From Capsulimonas corticalis (GTDB lineage: Bacteria; Armatimonadota; Armatimonadia; Armatimonadales; Capsulimonadaceae), in contig NZ_AP025739.1 of the NCBI RefSeq assembly GCF_003574315.2, positions 1,302,001 to 1,366,000 of the forward strand: a DNA stretch of 64,000 nt, given 5' to 3'. Made by a program: the position numbers and the translations under genes. How positions within the stretch are numbered: position 1 is the first letter of the stretch; every line of letters begins with the position of its first letter. This document shows positions 44,419 through 53,003 of the stretch, piece by piece. The notes below the pieces were generated by a model, which saw only the letters and a program-made list of their open reading frames with translations, had not been told where the DNA came from and ran no database searches.

Positions 44419-44496
44419 AGAAATAGTCAGATCACGATAGACCGCTCACTTCGCGAGTATCGCCATCTTGTCGAAAACCATCCCGAAAGACCAACG

Positions 44497-45624
44497 ATGA
44501 CCACCCAGCGCGCGGCCATTCTCTGCGCGGCCGCCCTCGCCATATCCCTGAACCCCGCCGGCGCCGCGCCCAACGCCGCCGACACGCCCCGCGCCGCCTG
44601 GATGCTTGGACCATTCGCCAAGGCCGACGACGCTAATCCCATCCTGAAGCCCGATCCCAGCGCCGCCTTCGACTGCCCGATGACGAAGGCTAAAGTCGCC
44701 TGGGAGCACGATCATGTCTTCAATCCAGCGGCCGTGGTCCGCAATGGCAAAGTTTATATTCTTTACCGGGCCGAGGATCACTCCGGAGAAGGCATCGGCC
44801 ATCATACGTCTCGCCTCGGCCTCGCCGAAAGCAAGGACGGCCTGCGCTTCACTAAATGCCCCACTCCCGTGCTCTTTCCCGATGAGGATGACCAGAAGGC
44901 CAACGAATGGACGGGCGGCTGCGAGGACCCGCGCATCGTGGAGACCGAAGACGGCGGCTATGTCCTGATGTATACCCAGTGGAACCGCAGCGTCGCCCGC
45001 CTCGCGTCGGCGACCTCGCGCGATCTGGTCCACTGGACAAAGCACGGCCCGGTGCTCGCCAAATCGAACGGCGGTAAGTTTCTGGGAGTCTACTGCAAGT
45101 CCGGAGCGGTGGTCACGCGGCGCAAAGGCGACCACTTGATCGCCGCGAAGATCGATGGCAAGTACTGGATGTACTTCGGCGAGGGCTCGGTCTACGCCGC
45201 GACCTCGACCAATCTGACCGACTGGGACCCGGTGCTGGACGAACGCGGCGCATGGAAGCCGCTCCTGCAAACCCGGGCCAACCATTTCGACAGCAGTCTC
45301 GCCGAATCCGGCCCGCCGGCGATCATCACCGATCGGGGAATCGTATTTCTCTACAATGGGAAAAACGGCGATCAAAACGGCGACAAGTCCATCCCCGCCG
45401 GCGCGTACTCCGGCGGTCAGGCGCTATTCGACGCCAAAGATCCAACCAAACTCATCGACCGCACCGACGGCTGGTTCATCACGCCCGAGCGCCCTTACGA
45501 AACCACCGGCCAGTACGCCGCCGGCACGGTCTTCATCGAAGGTCTGGTCCACTTCCAAAAGAAGTGGTTTTTATACTACGGCACAGCCGACTCGTTTGTC
45601 GCAGCGGCGGTCGCGAAGGAATGA
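44497..45624 (+). CDS. Secreted GH130-family beta-mannoside phosphorylase/hydrolase-like protein
   Basis: 375 residues from ATG 44497. Signal peptide about 1-23 (ends AGAA). Five-bladed propeller of the GH130/GH43/GH32 fold: NPAAVVRNGKVYILYRAED, GLAESKDGLRF, WTGGCEDPRIVE, YVLMYTQW, RSVARLASATSRDLVHW, KYWMYFGEG. The GGCEDPR motif is typical of GH130, which phosphorolyses or hydrolyses beta-mannosides. Export makes hydrolysis more likely than phosphorolysis, since phosphate-dependent members are mostly cytosolic. It is under AraC promoter module 6. Confidence 0.85.
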   Translation: MTTQRAAILCAAALAISLNPAGAAPNAADTPRAAWMLGPFAKADDANPILKPDPSAAFDCPMTKAKVAWEHDHVFNPAAVVRNGKVYILYRAEDHSGEGIGHHTSRLGLAESKDGLRFTKCPTPVLFPDEDDQKANEWTGGCEDPRIVETEDGGYVLMYTQWNRSVARLASATSRDLVHWTKHGPVLAKSNGGKFLGVYCKSGAVVTRRKGDHLIAAKIDGKYWMYFGEGSVYAATSTNLTDWDPVLDERGAWKPLLQTRANHFDSSLAESGPPAIITDRGIVFLYNGKNGDQNGDKSIPAGAYSGGQALFDAKDPTKLIDRTDGWFITPERPYETTGQYAAGTVFIEGLVHFQKKWFLYYGTADSFVAAAVAKE

Positions 45625-45651
45625 GATGACCCTCGTTCCACAACTCGTTGT

Positions 45652-45833
45652 GGGTAGGATCTGGCTCTGCCCCGCATTGAAATACGGGGCTGGGGGCGCT
45701 TCGCGCCGACCGTCCGTGCCGGACGGAAGATCATGAAACGCTAGCGATCACCCTCTTCCGTCCGGCACGGACGGTCGGCGCGAAGCGCCTCCAGCCGGGT
45801 AATTTATTGCCCGGTACGCGAAAAGGCTACCCC
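45652..45833. repeat. Dispersed palindromic repeat, copy C, with 35-bp perfect inverted repeat
   Basis: The outer part matches the core of copy B in reverse: GGCTCTGCCCCGCATTG, AAATACGGGGCTGGGGG at one end; CCAGCCGGGTAATTTATTGC at the other. The centre is a perfect 35-bp inverted repeat (45695-45729 with 45755-45789) around a 25-bp loop, where copy B has only a 9-bp stem. It fills the gap between the GH130 and GH2 genes. Confidence 0.8.
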
Positions 45834-45903
45834 CATAAGCTTATTGGGGCCCGGGCGCCACGCTCCCTATTTGGCTTCACTCTCAATCAGGAAACTCTTA
45901 CCG

Positions 45904-48900
45904 ATGCGCCCAAACACCCGAATCTCTCTCACCCTCGCCGCACTCGCCTGCGCGGCGCCCGGCGCTCACGCCGCCGATCTTCCGGCCTCCGTCGCCATTT
46001 CCGGCGGATGGAAACTGCAGACGGAGGCCAAAGTCGGCGCGGCCGGCGACTCAGTTTCTGGAGCACAGTATAAGACATCAGGATGGTATGACGCTGTTGT
46101 CCCCGGCACGGTGCTAACGACGCTGGTGCAGGCGGGCGTTTATCCCGAGCCGCTGTATGGCGAGAACAACCGGGCGATTCCCGAAAGCCTCAATAAGAGC
46201 AATTATTGGTATCGCACGACATTCACCGTCCCACGCGGCTATGCCGGCAAGGCCGTCTGGCTCCGGTTCGATGGGATCAACTACACTGCCAACGTCTGGA
46301 TCAACGGACACAGCGCCGGCGAGATCCAAGGCGCGTTCACACGCGGCGTCTTTGACGTCACGCCCTATGTGAAGCCGGGCGCGACGAGCGTGCTGGCGGT
46401 GGAGGTGCATCCGCAGCCGCACCCCGGCGTTCCGCACGAGCATACGCAGGCGACCGGCACCGGCGGGAACGGCGGAATCACAGCCCTCGATGGACCCACG
46501 TTTCTCTGCACGATCGGCTGGGATTGGATGCCTGGGATCCGCGACCGCGATACGGGCATCTGGCGGGACGTCACCCTCAGCGCCACCGGTCCGGTCACCC
46601 TCACCGACACGGATGTCGTCTCCGACCTGCCCACGCCCAAGCTCGACGTCGCCGACTTAACCGTGCAGACAACGCTGCATAATACGACCGGACAAGCGCA
46701 GTCGGGAGAGCTGATCGGCGCGTTTGGCGGCGTCACGTTTCACAAGCCTATCACGCTGGCGGCGGCGGAGACCAAGCTTCTCACGCTGACGTCCGCCGAT
46801 ACGCCGCAGCTGCGCGTTCAAAACCCCAAACTCTGGTGGCCGAACGGGTATGGGCCGCAAAATCTCTACCATCTTCAGCTCAAGTTTGTGGCGAAGAACG
46901 ATACCTCCGATGTGACCAACACCAACTTTGGCGTCCGCAAGATCACTTACGAAGTCCCCTCCTCCGAGAACCTGACGCTCTCGGTCAACAACGTCCCGAT
47001 CATGGTGCGCGGCGGCGACTGGGGGATGGACGACGCGATGAAACGCGTCACCGCCAAACGGATCGACGCGCAGGTTCGGATGCACAAGCTCGCCAACCTG
47101 AACATGATCCGGAACTGGGTGGGACAGAGCACCAGTCAGTATCTCTACGACGCCTGCGACAAGTATGGGATTATGCTCTGGGACGAGTTCTTCCAGCCGA
47201 ACCCCAGCGACGGCCCCAACCCGAGCGACGAAGCGCTGTATCTGGCGAACGTGCGCGAGAAGATCCTGCGCTTCCGCAGCCACCCGTCCATCGCCGTCTG
47301 GTGTGGGCGCAACGAAGGCCCGCCGCCGCCCGGAATCAACGCCGGGATCCAGGCGCTTATGACCGAGCTCGATCCCAAACGGCATTATCAGCCCAGCTCC
47401 ACCGACGGCCGTGGCGTCCACTCCGGCGGCCCGTACTGCTATCAGGAGCCACGCAAGCTTTACAGCTTCAACGAGCCGTTCAAGACCGAAATCGGCGGCG
47501 TTTCCGTCCCCACCCTCGAAGGCGTCCGCTTGATGATGCCTGAGAAAGACTGGACCGAGATCAACGACGACTGGGCCGAGCACGACCTCTGCGCCGGCGC
47601 GCAGGGCGGCGACTGGTATCCCAAGACGCTCTCCGCGCGCTTCGGCAAAGCCGCCACGTTTGAAGACTTCGTACGCAAGGCGCAGCTCGCGAACTACGAG
47701 TACCATCGAGCGGTTTATGAAGGCCGCAACTCCAAGCTGTTCGCGCCGGCCTCCGGCGTCATTCTCTGGATGAGCCACCCCGCGCAGCCCAGCTTCGTCT
47801 GGCAGCTCTACAGCTACGACCTGGAGCCCAACGCCTCCCTGTTCGGCGCCCGCAAGGGCAACGAGATGGTCCATATCCAGATGAATCAGAGCGACTGGCG
47901 CTTGATTGCGGTCAATAACTCCGCGCGACCAATCGCCAATCTGACCGCCACGGCGACGGTGCTGAACCTCGACGGCTCGGTCCAATACACGCGCGACTTC
48001 CCCGTCTCAGCCCCCTCCGCCGCGACGAGCGATGTGGGCGCCATCGACTGGCCGGCGAACCTTTCCCCCGTCCACTTCGTCAAGCTCACGCTGCGCGACT
48101 CCCTGAAGCAGCTCGTCTCGGAGAACTTCTACTGGCGCGCCGATCCCGCGCATGAAGACGATTTCAGCGCGCTTGGCTCCCTGCCGACCGTCCCGCTCAC
48201 GGCCAGCGCCGTCGCCCATGATTCGGGCGCAAACCGCCAGATTGTCGTCACGCTCCAGAACCCCGCCAAAGTCGTGGCGCTCATGACGCACCTTCAGCTG
48301 CGCCGCCAGCGCAGCGGCGCGCGCGTTCTGCCCGCCTTCTACAGCGACAACTACGTCTCGCTCCTGCCCGGCGAAACGCGCACGATCACCATCGACGCCG
48401 CCAAAGAAGATTTCGCGGGCGAAACACCGCAAGTCGTGATCGACGGCTGGAACGCCACGGTCGCCCCGAAAGACGCCGGCGCCAGCGGCGTCAGCTTCGC
48501 GCCGAACAACCATGCGGCGGAGACGCATACGTTTGTCCGAAACATCCACATCCTGAAAAACATCAACTCCGGCGGCGCAGCCGTCGGAATCTTCTCGGCG
48601 GATGGAAACTTCTCCGACGGCAACGTCTACGGATCCGACGCCGTGGTGGACACCAGCGCGCCGAACGCCGGCCCGGCCGCTCTCTATCAAACGGAGCGCT
48701 GGGGCAATCTGACCTACAACCTCCCCGTGGCGCCCGCCGACGCCAAACGCGCATTCACGGTGCGCCTGCACTTCGCCGAAAACAAGTACGAATCCGCCGG
48801 CCAGCGCAAATTCGCCGTCACGATCAACGGCAAACGCGTCCTCAACGAATTCGACATCTTCGCCGAAGCCGGCGGATCGAAAAAGGCGCTGGTGAAAGAC

Positions 48901-48999
48901 TTTCCGGGCATTGTTCCGAATGCCGATGGGGAGATTGTGATCGATTTTATCAAGGGCTCGGCGGACGAGGCGAAGGTCTGCGGAGTGCAGATTTTTTGA
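45904..48999 (+). CDS. Secreted GH2 exo-beta-glucosaminidase/mannosidase-like enzyme with malectin-like domain
   Basis: 1031 residues from ATG 45904. Signal peptide about 1-24 (ends AHAA). Domain order resembles exo-beta-D-glucosaminidase (CsxA): sugar-binding domain with VPGTVLTTLVQAG, NYWYRTTF, WLRFDGINYTANVWING; a CTIGWDWMPGIRDRDTGIW segment; barrel with VRGGDWGMDD and MIRNWVG; acid/base in VWCGRNEGPPPP; a later SGVILWMSHP region. The last about 170 residues (THTFVRNIHILKNINSGG, RLHFAENKYESAGQR, RVLNEFDIFAEAG) are a malectin-like carbohydrate-binding module. It releases terminal beta-linked glucosamine or mannose outside the cytoplasm. Confidence 0.85.
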   Translation: MRPNTRISLTLAALACAAPGAHAADLPASVAISGGWKLQTEAKVGAAGDSVSGAQYKTSGWYDAVVPGTVLTTLVQAGVYPEPLYGENNRAIPESLNKSNYWYRTTFTVPRGYAGKAVWLRFDGINYTANVWINGHSAGEIQGAFTRGVFDVTPYVKPGATSVLAVEVHPQPHPGVPHEHTQATGTGGNGGITALDGPTFLCTIGWDWMPGIRDRDTGIWRDVTLSATGPVTLTDTDVVSDLPTPKLDVADLTVQTTLHNTTGQAQSGELIGAFGGVTFHKPITLAAAETKLLTLTSADTPQLRVQNPKLWWPNGYGPQNLYHLQLKFVAKNDTSDVTNTNFGVRKITYEVPSSENLTLSVNNVPIMVRGGDWGMDDAMKRVTAKRIDAQVRMHKLANLNMIRNWVGQSTSQYLYDACDKYGIMLWDEFFQPNPSDGPNPSDEALYLANVREKILRFRSHPSIAVWCGRNEGPPPPGINAGIQALMTELDPKRHYQPSSTDGRGVHSGGPYCYQEPRKLYSFNEPFKTEIGGVSVPTLEGVRLMMPEKDWTEINDDWAEHDLCAGAQGGDWYPKTLSARFGKAATFEDFVRKAQLANYEYHRAVYEGRNSKLFAPASGVILWMSHPAQPSFVWQLYSYDLEPNASLFGARKGNEMVHIQMNQSDWRLIAVNNSARPIANLTATATVLNLDGSVQYTRDFPVSAPSAATSDVGAIDWPANLSPVHFVKLTLRDSLKQLVSENFYWRADPAHEDDFSALGSLPTVPLTASAVAHDSGANRQIVVTLQNPAKVVALMTHLQLRRQRSGARVLPAFYSDNYVSLLPGETRTITIDAAKEDFAGETPQVVIDGWNATVAPKDAGASGVSFAPNNHAAETHTFVRNIHILKNINSGGAAVGIFSADGNFSDGNVYGSDAVVDTSAPNAGPAALYQTERWGNLTYNLPVAPADAKRAFTVRLHFAENKYESAGQRKFAVTINGKRVLNEFDIFAEAGGSKKALVKDFPGIVPNADGEIVIDFIKGSADEAKVCGVQIF

Positions 49000-49028
49000 C
49001 TTACTCCGGCGCTTCGCGGTCCCTCTGG

Positions 49029-49177
49029 CAAACCCACCCCGGCCCTTCGGGCCACCCCTCCCGCCGACGGGAAGGGTTTGTAAGAGACACTCGTACGCAA
49101 ACCGCCTGCGATAACACGCCCAGAAATAACCCTTCCCGGCGGCGGGAGGGGTGGCCCGAAGGGCCGGGGTGGGTTTG
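49029..49177. repeat. Long imperfect inverted repeat between convergent genes
   Basis: Arms of about 50 bp (49029-49080 and 49129-49177): CAAACCCACCCCGGCCC, TTCGGGCCACCCCTCCCG, then GGGAAGGGTTTG, mirrored by AACCCTTCCCGGC, GGCGGGAGGGGTGG and CCGGGGTGGGTTTG. The loop is about 48 bp. It spans nearly the whole gap between the GH2 gene and the AraC gene, so it may end both transcripts or be another mobile palindrome. Confidence 0.8.
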
Positions 49178-49180
49178 CGG

Positions 49181-50125
49181 TCACCGCCTTGCGCCCGCGC
49201 GGTATTCTCGCGGGGTTTGATCCACGGCTTTTCGAAAGACGTGGGTGAAGTAAGACGCTTGATCGAAGCCGGAATCGGCGGCGATCCGGGTGATCGGCAG
49301 GTCCGTGGTGGCGAGCAGCAGTTTGGCGTGCTCGATCCGGATATAACGCAGGTAATCGCTGGGGGAGCGGCCCATCGCCGCCGAGAAGACTTCGGTGAAA
49401 CGATCGGCGGAGAGGAAAACCGAGGCCGCGATCTGCTCGATCCGGAGCGGCTCGGCGAAACGCTCGTCCATAAAGCGCAGCGCCGCCGCCAGCGTCTCTT
49501 CGGATTTGGGCGTGTGGGCGACGCTCGACCCGTAATCGGCGGCGGCGTTCTCGTCGCAAAAACGCGCCAGGCGCACCAGAAGCTCCAGGAACAGCGCGCG
49601 CGTCATGAGCGCGTTTCCGTAATCCCCCCGAAGCCACTCCCCATGCAGCGTATCGACCAGTTGCGTCATCCGCGTATGCTGCGCCGGATTCAAATGCAGC
49701 AGACGCCCGCCGCTGGCGTCATCGCTCCCCCGAGACTCCGACCCGACCAGCAGCGGCAGAAACCCCGCAGTCGCGCGCAGCCAATCCATCTCCAGCGGCG
49801 TAAAGATATCCAGAGTGAAGTAAAGCGCGTCCAGAACCAACTGCTCCGCCTGCCGGTAGGCGTGCACGGCGCCGGGGCTCATGATGTAGACGTCCCCACG
49901 CGAAACGCTGTACACCACATCGTTCACCATATGGCGGCCGGAGCCCTGACGGACAAAGTACAGTGAGTAGAAATCCTCGTGGTGATTCGTGGAGACCATC
50001 AGGTTGTGCTCAAGGATTAAGTCGTCGCGCCGGCTGATCAGCGGCAGCAGATGGTCGGCGGCGCCGGGAACGCGTCTGGCGATATCGTTGAAACAGTGAG
50101 AGGAGATGTTGGTGCGGTTTTCCAT
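49181..50125 (-). CDS. AraC-family regulator with cupin sensor (divergent from GH78 genes)
   Basis: 314 residues from ATG 50125; the frame runs open to 51001 opposite the GH78 gene, but that extension is antisense to a real gene. The cupin-like sensor has FYSLYFVRQGSGRHMVNDV, VSRGDVYIMSPGAVHAYRQ and LYFTLDIF. The C-terminal HTHs are LRIEQIAASVFLSADRFTE and ITRIAADSGFDQASYFTHVF. It is not one of the three 24-44-kb paralogues. It is divergent from two rhamnosidase genes and is likely their rhamnose-type activator; two ACTGATATT repeats lie between. Confidence 0.92.
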   Translation of the reverse strand: MENRTNISSHCFNDIARRVPGAADHLLPLISRRDDLILEHNLMVSTNHHEDFYSLYFVRQGSGRHMVNDVVYSVSRGDVYIMSPGAVHAYRQAEQLVLDALYFTLDIFTPLEMDWLRATAGFLPLLVGSESRGSDDASGGRLLHLNPAQHTRMTQLVDTLHGEWLRGDYGNALMTRALFLELLVRLARFCDENAAADYGSSVAHTPKSEETLAAALRFMDERFAEPLRIEQIAASVFLSADRFTEVFSAAMGRSPSDYLRYIRIEHAKLLLATTDLPITRIAADSGFDQASYFTHVFRKAVDQTPREYRAGARR

Positions 50126-50138
50126 GAGACGCCGTGAA

Positions 50139-50193
50139 ACTGATATTATTCGCCGGATAACTGATATTCGAGATTGGGACCGATCACTATAAT
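50139..50193 (+). promoter_or_regulatory. Direct-repeat operator and promoter of the GH78 genes
   Basis: ACTGATATT at 50139 and 50160 (21 bp apart). TATAAT lies at 50188-50193; the position 17 bp before it overlaps the proximal repeat, as in class II AraC-type activation. It lies between the divergent AraC gene and GH78 gene. Confidence 0.6.
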
Positions 50194-50221
50194 CAAAATA
50201 GAGTATAGCTCGAATGCCAAT

Positions 50222-52972
50222 ATGAACGGCGTCCATATCAATCACGAAAGTCAAATGACAATGACACAATCGGTTTTGGAGGTTTCCTCGCCGGCGCGAG
50301 ACAACACGATGACGACGATTAATTCTCTGCGCTGCGAATTTGCAGATAGCCCGGCGTGCGTCGATACCTTCGCCCCGCGTCTGAGCTGGGAGATCGCCTC
50401 CGAGCAGCGCGGCTGGGCGCAAGGCGCGTATCGGATCTGGGTCGCCTCTCACCCCAGGCTCCTCAAGGAAGGCAAAGCGGATCGATGGGACAGCGGAAGG
50501 GTCGAATCCCGGCGGACGGCGCGGATCGCCTACGCGGGAAAGACGCTCCGGTCCGGCGAACGCTGCTTCTGGAAGGTTCAGGTCTGGGATCAGTCCGGCG
50601 AGTCGGAAACCGTCAGCGAGACGGGCGTCTGGAGCATGGGAATCCTCTATTCCTCCGATTGGAAGGCGTCGTGGATCTCCGCCAGCACGCCCCGCGATGT
50701 CGTCGTGGACGGGCGCACGCTGCCGCCCTGCGCCTATTTGAGAAGAAAATTCACCGTCGATCAGCCGATCAAGAGCGCGACGATCTTCGCGACCGCGCGC
50801 GGCCTTTATGAGATGCATCTCAACGGCGCGCGCCTTGGCGATTCGCGGCTCAGCCCCGGCTGGACCGATTACGACAAGCGGATCCAATATCAGTCGTACG
50901 ATGTCACGGCGCTGCTTCGTCAGGGCGGCAACGCGCTGGGCGCCGTGCTGGGCGACGGCTGGTATAGCGGCTACCTGGGATTCGACGTCCAGCGCGACCA
51001 CTACGGCGACCGACCGCAGCTTCTCGCGCAGCTTGTCATCGAATACGCCGACGGCGCGCGCGAACTCATCGTGACCGACGGCAACTGGCGCGCCGCTACC
51101 GGCCCCATCGATTACTCCGACTTTTTGATGGGCGAGCAGTATGACGCCCGCAAAGAGCTCATCGGCTGGGACCGTCCGGAGTTTTCCGACGCGTCATGGC
51201 GGTCGGCCCGAGTCCAAAGCGACTCCGTGACGGCGCCCGGCCATCCGGCGCTCGTCGGCGATTCGGGACCGCCGATCCGAGTGACGCAGGAACTGCGCCC
51301 CATCGCGATCACGCAGCCGGCTCCCGGAGCGTATCTCTTCGATCTCGGCCAAAACATGGTCGGCTGGGCGCGTCTCGCGGTGACGGCGCCCGCCGGGACA
51401 CGCATTCAGATGCGCTTCGCCGAGATGCTCAATCCCGACGGGACGCTGTACACGACGAACCTGCGGGCGGCGAAGTCGACGGACGTCTACATTTGCCGGG
51501 GCGACGGCGTGGAGACTTACGAACCGCGCTTCACCTTCCATGGGTTCCGATACGTCGAAGTGACGGGATATCCGGGCGAACCGTCTCTGGACACGATCAC
51601 CGGATGCTTTGTCGGCTCCGACGCGCCGGACGCCGGAACATTTGAATGCTCCGACCCGATGGTCAACCAGCTGCAAAGCAATATCGTCTGGGGCCAGCGC
51701 GGCAACTTCCTGAGCATCCCGACCGACTGCCCGCAGCGCGACGAGCGGCTGGGATGGATGGGCGACGCGCAGATCTTCGTCCGCACCGCCACGTACAATC
51801 GCGACGTGCAGACGTTCTTCAACAAGTGGATTCAGGATGTGGAAGACGCACAGGCGGCCGACGGCGGCTATCCCGATGTCGCGCCGCGCCGCGTGGACGA
51901 CCGCAATGGCGCGCCGGCTTGGGGCGACGCCGGCGTGATCGTCCCATGGACGATCTATCACACCTACGGCGACACGGATCTCATTTCCAAGCACTGGGCG
52001 TCGATGACGCGCTGGATGGACTATCTCACGATCGCCAATCCCAGCGGCTTGTGGGAGAACGAGCGCCACAACGACTTCGGCGACTGGCTCTCCATCGACG
52101 CCGACACGCCCAAGGATGTTCTCGCGACGGCCTATTACGCCTACGACGCCGCGCTGATGGCGCGGATGGCCCGCGCGATCGGCCGCAGGGAGGACGCGGC
52201 GACGTATGACGCTCTGTTCACGCACATCAAAAACGCGTTCCACAGCGCTTATGTCACCCCCGACGGCAAGGTCAAAGGCGAGACACAGACCTGCTACGTG
52301 CTCGCCCTGCGCTTCGGTCTGCTGCCGGAGAACCTGCGCCCGCTGGCCGCGAAGCATCTGACGGACGACATCGCCGCGAAGAACGGCCACCTCTCGACCG
52401 GCTTCGTCGGCGTCGGCTATCTCTGTCCGGTCCTGACCGAGACGGGTTACAACGACATCGCTTACCAGCTGCTTTTGAACGACACGTTCCCCAGCTGGGG
52501 GTACTCGATCCGGCAGGGCGCGACGACCATCTGGGAGCGCTGGGACGGCTGGACAAAAGAAAAGGGGTTCCAGGACCCCGGCATGAACTCGTTCAACCAT
52601 TACTCCCTCGGCTCGGTCGGCCAGTGGCTCTATCAAACCGTCGCCGGCATCGACACCGAGGGCGCCGGTTTTGAGCGCATCGTCATCGCCCCCCGTCCCG
52701 GTCCCGGCCTGACCTATGCCCGCGCCACCTACCACGGAACCCACGGCCCAATCGCCAGCGCCTGGGACGCCAGCGCAAACGGACTGACCATGGATGTCTC
52801 GATCCCCGCCAACGCTACGGCCACGGTGTTTGTCCCGACCTCCGATCCGCGCACGGTCACCGAAGGCGGCCGGCCCGCCGCCGACGCGCCCGGGGTGCGG
52901 TTCCTGCGTCACGAAAACGGCCGTGCGGTCTACGCCGTCGGCTCGGGAACGTACACATTCGCGGCGCGCTGA
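50222..52972 (+). CDS. GH78 alpha-L-rhamnosidase, first of two
   Basis: 916 residues from ATG 50222; starts at 50255 or 50309 are also possible, the last giving the family-typical beginning TTINSLRCEFADSPACVDTF. No signal peptide in any case, so cytoplasmic. Order: Ig-like domain (LSWEIASEQRGW), Bac_rhamnosid N domain (FTVDQPIKSATIFATARGLY), concanavalin-like domain, then the (alpha/alpha)6 barrel with DCPQRDERLGWMGDAQ (acidic catalytic cluster, about 500-515) and GATTIWERWDGW. It removes terminal alpha-L-rhamnose with inversion. Next to a divergent AraC regulator and followed by a second GH78 gene. Confidence 0.92.
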   Translation: MNGVHINHESQMTMTQSVLEVSSPARDNTMTTINSLRCEFADSPACVDTFAPRLSWEIASEQRGWAQGAYRIWVASHPRLLKEGKADRWDSGRVESRRTARIAYAGKTLRSGERCFWKVQVWDQSGESETVSETGVWSMGILYSSDWKASWISASTPRDVVVDGRTLPPCAYLRRKFTVDQPIKSATIFATARGLYEMHLNGARLGDSRLSPGWTDYDKRIQYQSYDVTALLRQGGNALGAVLGDGWYSGYLGFDVQRDHYGDRPQLLAQLVIEYADGARELIVTDGNWRAATGPIDYSDFLMGEQYDARKELIGWDRPEFSDASWRSARVQSDSVTAPGHPALVGDSGPPIRVTQELRPIAITQPAPGAYLFDLGQNMVGWARLAVTAPAGTRIQMRFAEMLNPDGTLYTTNLRAAKSTDVYICRGDGVETYEPRFTFHGFRYVEVTGYPGEPSLDTITGCFVGSDAPDAGTFECSDPMVNQLQSNIVWGQRGNFLSIPTDCPQRDERLGWMGDAQIFVRTATYNRDVQTFFNKWIQDVEDAQAADGGYPDVAPRRVDDRNGAPAWGDAGVIVPWTIYHTYGDTDLISKHWASMTRWMDYLTIANPSGLWENERHNDFGDWLSIDADTPKDVLATAYYAYDAALMARMARAIGRREDAATYDALFTHIKNAFHSAYVTPDGKVKGETQTCYVLALRFGLLPENLRPLAAKHLTDDIAAKNGHLSTGFVGVGYLCPVLTETGYNDIAYQLLLNDTFPSWGYSIRQGATTIWERWDGWTKEKGFQDPGMNSFNHYSLGSVGQWLYQTVAGIDTEGAGFERIVIAPRPGPGLTYARATYHGTHGPIASAWDASANGLTMDVSIPANATATVFVPTSDPRTVTEGGRPAADAPGVRFLRHENGRAVYAVGSGTYTFAAR

Positions 52973-53003
52973 CGCTCACCGCTCCCTTGAAGAGAACGAA
53001 ACA

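Noticed and set aside
50126-51001. N-terminal extension of the fourth AraC regulator to 606 residues
   Set aside because: The extension is antisense to the GH78 coding region and shows no family similarity; ATG 50125 gives a normal 314-residue AraC protein.
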